This document shows positions 9,960 through 21,639 of a DNA stretch of 64,000 nucleotides, in pieces (the stretch's first letter is position 1; every line of letters begins with the position of its first letter). The notes under the pieces were generated by a model. It made no database searches. It was not told the DNA's origin and saw nothing but the letters and a program-made list of their open reading frames with translations. Both the position numbers and the translations under genes were made by a program. This DNA is from Nephrocerus scutellatus (lineage: Eukaryota; Arthropoda; Insecta; Diptera; Pipunculidae), in contig OX352765.1 in the NCBI GenBank assembly GCA_947095585.1, positions 59,794,920 to 59,858,919 on the forward strand, in the 5' to 3' direction.

Positions 9960-12620
9960 CCCCAATAACAAATCAGAAACCACCAACAAATTATAAAATT
10001 TAGTAACCAACATTTTCGTTAATTGCGATAAGTCCCGTTAGGCTTTCTCTAATTTTCCATTATGTTACCAGCCTTTCATAGCATATGACATCAGCTTTCT
10101 AATAATGGTAATATTTAATCTAAAATTTAAATCCTGACCCACTAACATATCAGAAACCTACAACAATTTATAAAATTTTGTACCCAAATTTTTCTTTAAT
10201 TACGTTAAATACCGTTAGGCTTTCTCTGATTTTCCATTATGTTACCAGCCTTTCATAGCATATGACACGACTTTCTAATGATGGTATTATTTAACTTTAA
10301 AATTTAAATCATGCCCCACTAACAAATCAGAAACCTACAACAATTTATAAAATTTAATAACCAACATTTTTTTAAATGCTATAAGTCCCGTTAGGCTTGT
10401 TCTGATTGTCCAACATTGACAAGCCTATTATATCTTATGACACGAACTTTCCAACGATCATAAATTCAAATCTTACCCCACTATCAAATCAAAACCTTCA
10501 ACAATTTTTAAAATTTAGTACCCAACCTTTTCTTTAATTGCGATGAGTCCTGTTAGGCTTGCTCTGATTGTCCAACATAGTGCTAGCCTTCTATAGCTTA
10601 CGACACGATCTTTTTAATGATGGTAATATTTAATCATAAAATTTAAATCCTGCCCCACAAGAAAATCAGAAACCTACAACAATTTCTAAAATTTAGTACT
10701 TAACATTTTCGTTAATTGCGATAAGTCCCTTTCATAGCCTATGATACGTGCTTTATAATGGTGGTAATAATTGATCTTAAATTAAATTCTTGCCACACTA
10801 TCAAACAAAAACCTCCAAAAATTTATAAAATTTAATACCCACATTTTTATATAATAGCGATTAGTCCCGTTAGGCTTGCTCTGATTTTCCAACATAGTAT
10901 TAGCCTTTCATAGCCTATGACACGTGCTTTCTAATGGTGATAATACTTGATCATAAAATTCAATTCTTGTCCCACCATCAAACAAAAACCTCCAACAATT
11001 TATAAAATTTAGTACCCAACATTTTCGTTAATTGCGATAAGTCCCGTTAGTCTTGCTCTGATTGTCCAACATAGTACTAGCCTTTTATAGCTTATGATAC
11101 GAGCTTTCTAATGATGGTATTATTTAACAATAAAATTTAAATCATGCCCCACTAACAAATCAGAAACCTTCAACAATTTATAAAATTTTGTACCCAAATT
11201 TTACTTTAATTACGTTACTTACCGTTACGCTTGCTCTTATTGTCCAACATAGTAATATCATTTATAGCTTATGACACGAGCTTTCTAATGATTGTATTAT
11301 TTAATCATAAAATTTAAATCCTGCCCCACCAACAATTTATAAAATTGAGTACCCAACATTTTCGTTAATTGCGATAAGTCCCGTTAGGCTTGCTCTGATT
11401 TTCCATTATGTTACCAGCCTTTCATAGCATATGACAACAGCTTTCTAATAATGGTAATATTTAATCTAAAATTTAAATCCTGCCACAATAACAAATCAGA
11501 AACCACCAACAATTTATAAAATTTAGTAACCAACATTTTCGTTAATTACGATAAGTCCCGTTAGGCTTTCTCTGATTTTCCATTATATTACCAGCCTTTC
11601 ATAGCATATGACATCAGTTTTCTAATAATGGTAATATTTAATCTAAAATTTAAATCCTGACCCACTAACATATCAGAAACCTACAACAATTTATAAAATT
11701 TTGTACCCAAATTTTTCTTTAATTACGTTAAATACCGTTAGGCTTTCTCTGATTTTCCATTATGTTACCAGCCTTTCATAGCATATGACATGAGCTTTCT
11801 AATGATGGTATTATTTAACCTTAAAATTTTAAATCATGCCCCACTAACAAATCAGAAACCTACAACAATTTATAAAATTTAGTAACCAACATTTTCTTTA
11901 ATTGCGATAAGTCCTGTTAGGCTTGCTCTGATTGTCCAACATAGTGCTAGCCTTCTATAGCTTACGACACGATCTTTTTAATGATGGTAATATTTAATCA
12001 TAAAATTTAAATCCTGCCCCACTAGAAAATCAGAAACCTACAACAATTTATAAAATTTAGTAACCAACATTTTCTTTAATTGCGATAAGTCCCTTTCATA
12101 GCCTATGATACGTGCTTTCTAATGGTGGTAATAATTGATCTTAAATTAAATTCTTGCCACACTATCAAACAAAAAACCTCCAAAAATTTATAAAATTTAA
12201 TACCCACATTTTTATATAATAGCGATTAGTCCCGTTAGGCTTGCTCTGATTTTCCAACATAGTATTAGCCTTTCATAGCCTATGACACGTGCTTTCTAAT
12301 GGTGATAATACTTGATCATAAAATTCAATTCTTGTCCCACTATCAAACAAAAACCTCCAACAATTTATAAAATTTAGTACCCAACATTTTCGTTAATTGC
12401 GATAAGTCCCGTTAGTGTTGCTCTGATTGTCCAACATAGTACTAGCCTTTTATAGCTTATGATACGAGCTTTCTAATGATGGTATTATTTAACAATAAAA
12501 TTTAAATCATGCCCCACTAACAAATCAGAAACCTTCAACAATTTATAAAATTTTGTACCCAAATTTTACTTTAATTACGTTACTTACCGTTACGCTTGCT
12601 CTTATTGTCCAACATAGTAC
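9960..12620 (+). repeat. HOR-B copy 2, with one extra monomer
   Basis: Matches copy 1 at an offset of 2,570 bp up to 11,323 and at 2,729 bp afterwards, the difference being one inserted 159-bp monomer. Private variants such as AACCTTTTCTTTAATTGCGATGAG are shared by both copies. Similarity ends near 12,620, where copy 1 has CATAGTAATATC and this copy has CATAGTACTAGCC. Confidence 0.92.
11324..11482 (+). repeat. Extra 159-bp monomer in HOR-B copy 2
   Basis: Starts CCCCACCAACAATTTATAAA, i.e. the TAACAAATCAGAAAC segment is absent, and carries AATTGAGTACCC. It is absent at the matching point of HOR-B copy 1 (8,754). The same 159-bp type is found in HOR-D (16,605-16,763), block E (20,451-20,609) and HOR-I (30,894-31,052), where it normally follows a 107-bp monomer. 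Here that partner is missing. Confidence 0.9.
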
Positions 12621-14541
12621 TAGCCTTTATAGCTTATGATACGAGCTTTCCAACGATGATCATAAAACTCAAATGTTACCCCACTATCATATCAAAAGCC
12701 TTCAACAATGTATAAAATTTAGTACCCAAAATTTTCTTTAATTGATATAAGTCCCGTAAGGCTTGCTCTGATTTTCCAACATAGTAATAGCCTTTCATAG
12801 CCTATGACACGTGCTATCTAAGGGTGGTAATATTTGCTCATAAAATTAAAATATTGCCCCACTATCAAACAAAAAACCTCCAAAAATTTATAAAATTTAA
12901 TACCCACATTTTTCTTTAATTACGATTAGTCCCGTTTGCCTTGCTCTGATTTTCCAACATAGTAATATCATTTATAGCTTATGACACGAGCTTTCTAATG
13001 ATTGTATTATTTAATCATAAAATTTAAATCCTGCCCCACTATCAAATCAGAAACCACCAACAATTTCTAAAATTTAGTACCCAACATTTTTGTTAATTGC
13101 GATAAGTCCCGTTAGGAATGCTCTGATTGTCTAACATAGTACTAGCCCTTTATAGCTTATGACACGAACTTTCTAATGAAGGTATAATTTAATCTTAAAA
13201 TTTAAATCCTGCCCCACTAACATATCAGAAACCTTCAAAAATTTATAAATCTTGTAAATCAACATTACAATCTTTAATTGCTCGAATGATGGTATTATTT
13301 AATCATAAAATTTAAATCCTGCACCACCAACAATTTATAAAATTGAGTACCCAACATTTTCGTTAATTGCGATAAGTTCCGTTAGGCTTGCTCTGATTTT
13401 CCATTATGTTACCAGCTTTTCATAGCATATGACATCAGCTTTCTAATAATGGTAATATTTAATCTAAAATTTAAATCCTGCCCCAATAACAAATCAGAAA
13501 CCACCAACAATTTATAAAATTTAGTAACCAACATTTTCGTTAATTGCGATAAGTCCCGTTAGGCTTTCTCTGATTTTCCATTATGTTACCAGCCTTTCAT
13601 AGCATATGACATCAGCTTTCTAATAATGGTAATATTTAATCTAAAATTTAAATCCTGACCCACTAACATATCAGAAACCTACAACAATTTATAAAATTTT
13701 GTACCCAAACATTTTTTTAATTGCGATAATTCCCGATAAGCTTGATCGTATTATCCAACATGTTACTAGCCTTTTATAACATATGCCACGAACTTTCCAA
13801 CAATGGTAATATTTGATCATAAAATTCAAATCTTACCCCACTATCAAATTAAAACCTTCAACAAATTTTAAAATTTAGTACCCAACATTTTTTTTAATTG
13901 CGATAAGTCCCTTTAGGCTTGCTCTTATTGTCCAACATAAAACTAGCCTTCTATAGCTTACGACACGATCTTTTTAATGATGGTAATATTTAATCATAAA
14001 ATTTAAATCCTGCCCCACTAACAAATCAGAAACCTACAACAATTTATAAAATTTAGTAACCAACATTTTCTTTAAATGCGATAAGTCCCGTTAAGCTTGC
14101 TCTGATTGTACAACATTGACAATACTTTCATAGCCTATGCCACGTGTTTTCTAAGGGTCGTAATATTTGATCATAAAATTAAAATCTTGCCACACTATCA
14201 AATCAAAACCTTCAACAATTTTTAAAATTTAGTACCCAACATTTTCTTTAATTGCGATAAGTCCCGTTAGGCTTGCTCTGATTGTACAACATTGACAATA
14301 CTTTCATAGCCTATGCCACGTGTTTTCTAAGGGTCGTAATATTTCATCATAAAATTAAAATCTTGCCACACTATCAAATCAAAACCTTCAACAATTTTTA
14401 AAATTTAGTACCCAACATTTTCTTTAATTGCGATAAGTCCCGTTAGGGTTGCTCTGATTGTACAACATTGACAATACCTTCATAGCCTATACCACGTGTT
14501 TTCTAAGGGTCGTAATATTTGATCATAAAATTAAAATCTTT
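12621..14541 (+). repeat. Block C: transition zone between HOR-B and HOR-D
   Basis: Monomer starts are at 12679, 12857, 13034, 13212, 13322, 13481, 13658, 13836, 14013, 14190 and 14366. It introduces the type with TCATATCAAAAGCC and AATTGATATAAGTCCCGTAAGG (12,679), used throughout the right half of the window. It also brings in the 110-bp plus 159-bp deletion pair (13,212-13,480) and the first G-box monomers of 176-177 bp. Positions 13,322 to about 14,720 are related to about 21,318-22,693 at a spacing near 7.98 kb. Confidence 0.88.
14141..14146. promoter_or_regulatory. CACGTG palindrome (G-box/E-box core) in D-type monomers, representative
   Basis: TATGCCACGTGTTTTC is present once in each 176-bp D-type monomer (blocks C, D, F). 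TATGACACGTGC is present in the m3-type monomers. Most other types have CACGAG or CATCAG at this place. CACGTG is the core bound by bHLH/bZIP factors in plants and animals; function in this array is unproven and the site may simply be a by-product of amplification. Confidence 0.4.
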
Positions 14542-14718
14542 CCACACTATCAAATCAAAACCTTCAACAATTTTTGAAATTTAGTACCCAACATTTTCTT
14601 TAATTGCGATAATTCCCGATAAGCTTGATCGTATTATCCAACATGTTACTAGCCTTTTATAGCATATGACACGAACTTTCCAACAATGGTAATATTTGAT
14701 CATAAAATTCAAATCTTA

Positions 14719-14942
14719 CCCCACTATCAAATCAAAACCTTCAACAATTTTTAAAATTTAGTACCCAACATTTTCAAATCAGAAACCTACAACAATTTAT
14801 AAAATTTAGTAACCAACATTTTCTTTAAATGCGATAAGTCCCGTTAAGCTCGCTCTGATTGTACAACATTGACAATACTTTCATAGCCTATGCCACGTGT
14901 TTTCTAAGGGTCGTAATATTTGATCATAAAATTAAAATCTTG
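14719..14942 (+). repeat. 224-bp extended monomer (first copy)
   Basis: The first ~47 bp of a monomer is present twice: CCCAACATTTTC is followed directly by AAATCAGAAACCTAC, which restarts the monomer from its beginning. The result is an insertion-type fusion. Further copies with the same break lie at 17,419-17,642 and 22,693-22,916, so the event is a single ancestral rearrangement later amplified. Confidence 0.93.
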
Positions 14943-16763
14943 CCACACTATCAAATCAAAACCTTCAACAATTTTTAAAATTTAGTACCCAACATTTTCT
15001 TTAATTGCGATAAGTCCCGTTAGGCTTGCTCTGATTGTACAACATTGACAATAATTTCACAGCCTATGCCACGTGTTTTCTAAGGGTCGTAATATTTCAT
15101 CATAAAATTAAAATCTTGCCACACTATCAAATCAAAACCTTCAACAATTTTTAAAATTTAGTACCCAACATTTTCTTTAATTGCGATAAGTCCCGTTAGG
15201 GTTGCTCTGATTGTACAACATTGACAATACCTTCATAGCCTATGCCACGTGTTTTCTAAGGGTCGTAATATTTGATCATAAAATTAAAATCTTGCCACAC
15301 TATCAAATCAAAACCTTCAACAATTTTTAAAATTTAGTACCCACCATTTTCTTTAATTGCGATAATTCCCGATAAGCTTGATCGTATTATCCAACATGTT
15401 ACTAGCCTTTTATAGCATATGACACGAACTTTCCAACAATGGTTATATTTGATCATAAATTCAAATCTTACCCCACTATCAAATCAAAACCTTCAACAAT
15501 TTTTAAAATTTAGTACCCAACATTTTCTTTAATTGCGATAAGTCCTGTTAGGCTTGCTCTGATTGTCCAACATAGTGCTAGCCTTCTAAAGCTAACGACA
15601 CGATCTTTTTAATGATGGTAATATTTAATCATAAAATTGAAATCCTGCCCCACTAGAGAATCAGAAACCTACAACAATTTATAAAATTTAGTAACCAACA
15701 TTTTCTTTAATTGCGATAAGTCCCTTTCATAGCCTATGATACGTGCTTTCTAATGGTGGTAATAATTGATCTTAAATTAAATTCTTGCCACACTATCAAA
15801 CAAAAAACCTCCAAAAATTTATAAAATTTAATACCCACATTTTAATATAATAGCGATTAGTCCCGTTAGGCTTGCTCTGATTTTCCAACATAGTATTAGC
15901 CTTTCATAGCCTATGACACGTGCTTTCTAATGGTGATAATACTTGATCATAAAATTCAATTCTTGTCCCACTATCAAACAAAAACCTCCAACAATTTATA
16001 AAATTTAGTACCCAACATTTTCGTTAATTGCGATAAGTCCCGTTAGTCTTGCTCTGATTGTCCAACATAGTACTAGCCTTTTATAGCTTATGATACGAGC
16101 TTTCTAATGATGGTATTATTTAACAATAAAATTTAAATCATGCCCCACTAACAAATCAGAAACCTTCAACAATTTATAAAATTTTGTACCCAAATTTTAC
16201 TTTAATTACGTTACTTACCGTTACGCTTGCTCTTATTGTCCAACATAGTAATATCATTTATAGCTTATGACACGAGCTTTCTAATGATTGTATTATTTAA
16301 TCATAAAATTTAAATCCTGCCCCACTATCAAATCAGAAACCACCAACAATTTCTAAAATTTAGTACCCAACATTTTCGTTAATTGTGATAAGTCCCGTTA
16401 GGAATGCTCTGATTGTCTAACATAGTACTAGCCCTTTATAGCTTATGACACGAACTTTCTAATGAAGGTATAATTTAATCTTAAAATTTAAATCCTGCCT
16501 CACTAACATATCAGAAACCTTCAAAAATTTATAAATCTTGTAAATCAACATTATCTTTAATTGCTCTAATGATGGTATTATTTAATCATAAAATTTAAAT
16601 CCTGCCCCACCAACAATTTATAAAATTGAGTACCCAACATTTTCGTTAATTGCGATAAGTCCCGTTAGGCTTGCTCTGATTTTCCATTATGTTACCAGCC
16701 TCTCATAGCATATGACATCAGCTTTCTAATAATGGTAATATTTTATCTAAAATTTAAATCCTG

Positions 16764-17241
16764 CCCCAATATAAAATTTAGTAACCAACATTTTCTTTAA
16801 ATGCGATAAGTCCCGTTAAGCTTGCTCTGATTGTACAACATTGACAATACTTTCATAGCCTATGCCACGTGTTTTCTAAGGGTCGTAATATTTGATCATA
16901 AAATTAAAATCTTGCCACACTATCAAATCAAAACCTTCAACAATTTTTAAAATTTAGTACCCAACATTTTCTTTAATTGCGATAAGTCCCGTTAGGCTTG
17001 CTCTGATTTTCCATTATGTTACCAGCCTCTCATAGCATATGACATCAGCTTTCTAATAATGGTAATATTTTATCTAAAATTTAAATCCTGCCCCAATATA
17101 AAATTTAGTAACCAATATTTTCTTTAAATGCGATAAGTCCCGTTAAGCTTGCTCTGATTGTACAACATTGACAATACTTTCATAGCCTATGCCACGTGTT
17201 TTCTAAGGGTCGTAATATTTGATCATAAAATTAAAATCTTG
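16764..17241 (+). repeat. 327-bp tandem duplication containing a 151-bp fusion monomer
   Basis: The 151-bp monomer CCCCAATATAAAATTTAG (missing ~26 bp after CCCCAATA) appears at 16,764-16,914 and again at 17,091-17,241. A 176-bp hybrid monomer (16,915-17,090) separates them and switches from the G-box type to the CCATTATGTTACCAGCCTCTC type. The spacing between copies is 327 bp. HOR-D copy 2 has CCCCAATAACAAATC at the matching place, so the deletion is private to this copy. Confidence 0.9.
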
Positions 17242-19465
17242 CCACACTATCAAATCAAAACCTTCAACAATTTTTAAAATTTAGTACCCAACATTTTCTT
17301 TAATTGCGATAATTCCCGATAAGCTTGATCGTATTATCCAACATGTTACTAGCCTTTTATAGCATATGACACGAACTTTCCAACAATGGTAATATTTGAT
17401 CATAAAATTCAAATCTTACCCCACTATCAAATCAAAACCTTCAACAATTTTTAAAATTTAGTACCCAACATTTTCAAATCAGAAACCTACAACAATTTAT
17501 AAAATTTAGTAACCAACATTTTCTTTAAATGCGATAAGTCCCGTTAAGCTCGCTCTGATTGTACAACATTGACAATACTTTCATAGCCTATGCCACGTGT
17601 TTTCTAAGGGTCGTAATATTTGATCATAAAATTAAAATCTTGCCACACTATCAAATCAAAACCTTCAACAATTTTTAAAATTTAGTACCCAACATTTTCT
17701 TTAATTGCGATAAGTCCCGTTAGGCTTGCTCTGATTGTACAACATTGACAATAATTTCACAGCCTATGCCACGTGTTTTCTAAGGGTCGTAATATTTCAT
17801 CATAAAATTAAAATCTTGCCACACTATCAAATCAAAACCTTCAACAATTTTTAAAATTTAGTACCCAACATTTTCTTTAATTGCGATAAGTCCCGTTAGG
17901 GTTGCTCTGATTGTACAACATTGACAATACCTTCATAGCCTATGCCACGTGTTTTCTAAGGGTCGTAATATTTGATCATAAAATTAAAATCTTGCCACAC
18001 TATCAAATCAAAACCTTCAACAATTTTTAAAATTTAGTACCCACCATTTTCTTTAATTGCGATAATTCCCGATAAGCTTGATCGTATTATCCAACATGTT
18101 ACTAGCCTTTTATAGCATATGACACGAACTTTCCAACAATGGTTATATTTGATCATAAATTCAAATCTTACCCCACTATCAAATCAAAACCTTCAACAAT
18201 TTTTAAAATTTAGTACCCAACATTTTCTTTAATTGCGATAAGTCCTGTTAGGCTTGCTCTGCTTGTCCAACATAGTGCTAGCCTTCTAAAGCTTACGACA
18301 CGATCTTTTTAATGATGGTAATATTTAATCATAAAATTGAAATCCTGCCCCACTAGAGAATCAGAAACCTACAACAATTTATAAAATTTAGTAACCAACA
18401 TTTTCTTTAATTGCGATAAGTCCCTTTCATAGCCTATGATACGTGCTTTCTAATGGTGGTAATAATTGATCTTAAATTAAATTCTTGCCACACTATCAAA
18501 CAAAAAACCTCCAAAAATTTATAAAATTTAATACCCACATTTTTATATAATAGCGATTAGTCCCGTTAGGCTTGCTCTGATTTTCCAACATAGTATTAGC
18601 CTTTCATAGCCTATGACACGTGCTTTCTAATGGTGATAATACTTGATCATAAAATTCAATTCTTGTCCCACTATCAAACAAAAACCTCCAACAATTTATA
18701 AAATTTAGTACCCAACATTTTCGTTAATTGCGATAAGTCCCGTTAGTCTTGCTCTGATTGTCCAACATAGTACTAGCCTTTTATAGCTTATGATACGAGC
18801 TTTCTAATGATGGTATTATTTAACAATAAAATTTAAATCATGCCCCACTAACAAATCAGAAACCTTCAACAATTTATTAAAAATTTTGTACCCAAATTTT
18901 ACTTTAATTACGTTACTTACCGTTACGCTTGCTCTTATTGTCCAACATAGTAATATCATTTATAGCTTATGACACGAGCTTTCTAATGATTGTATTATTT
19001 AATCATAAAATTTAAATCCTGCCCCACTATCAAATCAGAAACCACCAACAATTTCTAAAATTTAGTACCCAACATTTTCGTTAATTGTGATAAGTCCCGT
19101 TAGGAATGCTCTGATTGTCTAACATAGTACTAGCCCTTTATAGCTTATGACACGAACTTTCTAATGAAGGTATAATTTAATCTTAAAATTTAAATCCTGC
19201 CTCACTAACATATCAGAAACCTTCAAATATTTATAAATCTTGTAAATCAACATTATCTTTAATTGCTCTAATGATGGTATTATTTAATCATAAAATTTAA
19301 ATCCTGCCCCACCAACAATTTATAAAATTGAGTACCCAACATTTTCGTTAATTGCGATAAGTCCCGTTAGGCTTGCTCTGATTTTCCATTATGTTACCAG
19401 CCTCTCATAGCATATGACAACAGCTTTCTAATAATGGTAATATTTTATCTAAAATTTAAATCCTG
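17242..19465 (+). repeat. HOR-D copy 2 (truncated, ~2.22 kb)
   Basis: Colinear with copy 1 at +2,700 bp, shifting to +2,702 after a 2-bp insertion in AATTTATTAAAAATTTTG near 18,875. It includes the second 224-bp monomer at 17,419-17,642. At 19,466 it passes into CCCCAATAACAAATCAG monomers of block E, where copy 1 has the 151-bp fusion. Confidence 0.92.
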
Positions 19466-21639
19466 CCCCAATAACAAATCAGAAACCACCAACAATTTAT
19501 AAAATTTAGTAACCAACATTTTCGTTAATTGCGATAAGTCCCGTTAGGCTTTCTCTGATTTTCCATTATGTTACCAGCCTTTCATAGCATATGACATCAG
19601 CTTTCTAATAATGGTAATATTTAATCTAAAATTTAAATCCTGACCCACTAACATATCAGAAACCTACAACAATTTATAAAATTTTGTACCCAAATTTTTC
19701 TTTAATTACGTTAAATACCGTTAGGCTTTCTCTGATTTTCCATTATGTTACCAGCCTTTCATAGCATATGACACGACTTTCTAATGATGGTATTATTTAA
19801 CTTTAAAATTTAAATCATGCCCCACTAACAAATCAGAAACCTACAACAATTTATAAAATTTAATAATTTTTTTTTTGCTATAAGTCCCGTTAGGCTTGTT
19901 CTGATTGTCCAACATTGACAAGCCTATTATATCTTATGACACGAACTTTCCAACGATGGTAATATTTGATCATAGAATTCAAATCTTACCCCACTATCAA
20001 ATCAAAACCTTCAACAATTTTTAAAATTTAGTACCCAACATTTTCTTTAATTGCGATAAGTCCTGTTAGGCTTGCTCTGATTGTCCAACATAGTGCTAGC
20101 CTTCTATAGCTTACGACACGATCTTTTTAATGATGGTAATATTTAATCATAAAATTTAAATCCTGCCCCACAAGAAAATCAGAAACCTACAACAATTTCT
20201 AAAATTTAGTACCCAACATTTTCGTTAATTGCGATAAGTCCCGTTAGGAATGCTCTGATTGTCTAACATAGTACTAGCCCTTTATAGCTTATGACACGAA
20301 CTTTCTAATGAAGGTATAATTTAATCTTAAAATTTAAATCCTGCCCCACTAACATATCAGAAACCTTCAAAAATTTATAAATCTTCTAAATCAACATTAT
20401 CTTTAATTGCTCTAATGATGGTATTATTTAATCATAAAATTTAAATCCTGCCCCACCAACAATTTATAAAATTGAGTACCCAACATTTTCGTTAATTGCG
20501 ATAAGTCCCGTTAGGCTTGCTCTGATTTTCCATTATGTTACCAGCCTTTCATAGCATATGACATCAGCTTTCTAATAATGGTAATATTTAATCTAAAATT
20601 TAAATCCTGCCCCAATAACAAATCAGAAACCACCAACAATTTATAAAATTTAGTAACCAACATTTTCGTTAATTGCGATAAGTCCCGTTAGGCTTTCTCT
20701 GATTTTCCATTATGTTACCAGCCTTTCATAGCATATGACATCAGCTTTCTAATAATGGTAATATTTAATCTAAAATTTAAATCCTGACCCACTAACATAT
20801 CAGAAACCTACAACAATTTATAAAATTTTGTACCCAAATTTTTCTTTAATTACGTTAAATACCGTTAGGCTTTCTCTGATTTTCCATTATGTTACCAGCC
20901 TTTCATAGCATATGACACGAGCTTTCTAATGATGGTATTATTTAACCTTAAAATTTAAATCATGCCCCACTAACAAATCAGAAACCTACAACAATTTATA
21001 AAATTTAATAACCAACATTTTTTTAAATGCTATAAGTCCCGTTAGGCTTGTTCTGATTGTCCAACATTGACAAGCCTATTATATCTTATGACACGAACTT
21101 TCCAACGATGGTAATATTTGATCATAAAATTCAAACCTTACCACACTATCAAATCAAAACCTTCAACAATTTTTAAAATTTAGTACCCAACATTTTCTTT
21201 AATTGCGATAAGTCCTGTTAGGCTTGCTCTGATTGTCCAACATAGTGCTAGCCTTCTATAGCTTACGACACGCTCTTTTTAATGATGGTAATATTTAATC
21301 ATAAAATTTAAATCCTGCCCCACCAACAATTTATAAAATTGAGTACCCAACATTTTCGTTAATTGCGATAAGTCCCGTTAGGCTTGCTCTGATTTTCCAT
21401 TATGTTACCAGCTTTTCATAGCATATGACATCAGCTTTCTAATAATGGTAATATTTATCCTGCTCCAATAACAAATCAGAAACCACCAACAATTTATAAA
21501 ATTTAGTAACCAACATTTTCGTTAATTGCGATAAGTCCCGTTAGGCTTTCTCTGATTTTCCATTATGTTACCAGCCTTTCATAGCATATGACATCAGCTT
21601 TCTAATAATGGTAATATTTAATCTAAAATTTAAATCCTG
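19466..21639 (+). repeat. Block E: 13 B/D-type monomers
   Basis: Starts are at 19466, 19643, 19820, 19989, 20166, 20344 (107 bp), 20451 (159 bp), 20610, 20787, 20965, 21141, 21318 and 21463. It begins like HOR-B and includes a local 867-bp repetition (159-bp-type motif AATTGAGTACCC at about 20,470 and 21,337). The 169-bp monomer at 19,820 has lost its AACCAACA segment, leaving an AATTTTTTTTTTTGC tract. The monomer at 21,318 is shortened to 145 bp (ATATTTATCCTGC). Confidence 0.88.

Larger units (their letters stand above)
14542..17241 (+). repeat. HOR-D copy 1 (2,700 bp)
   Basis: Monomer starts are at 14542, 14719 (224 bp), 14943, 15119, 15295, 15471, 15648 (140 bp), 15788, 15966, 16143, 16320, 16498 (107 bp), 16605 (159 bp), 16764 (151 bp), 16915 and 17091 (151 bp). 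It repeats at an offset of exactly 2,700 bp with few substitutions, for example GATTGTCC at 15,561 versus GCTTGTCC at 18,261 and TTTAATATAA versus TTTTATATAA near 15,841/18,541. It combines G-box monomers, an HOR-A-like m1-m6 series and the 107/159-bp pair. Confidence 0.93.
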
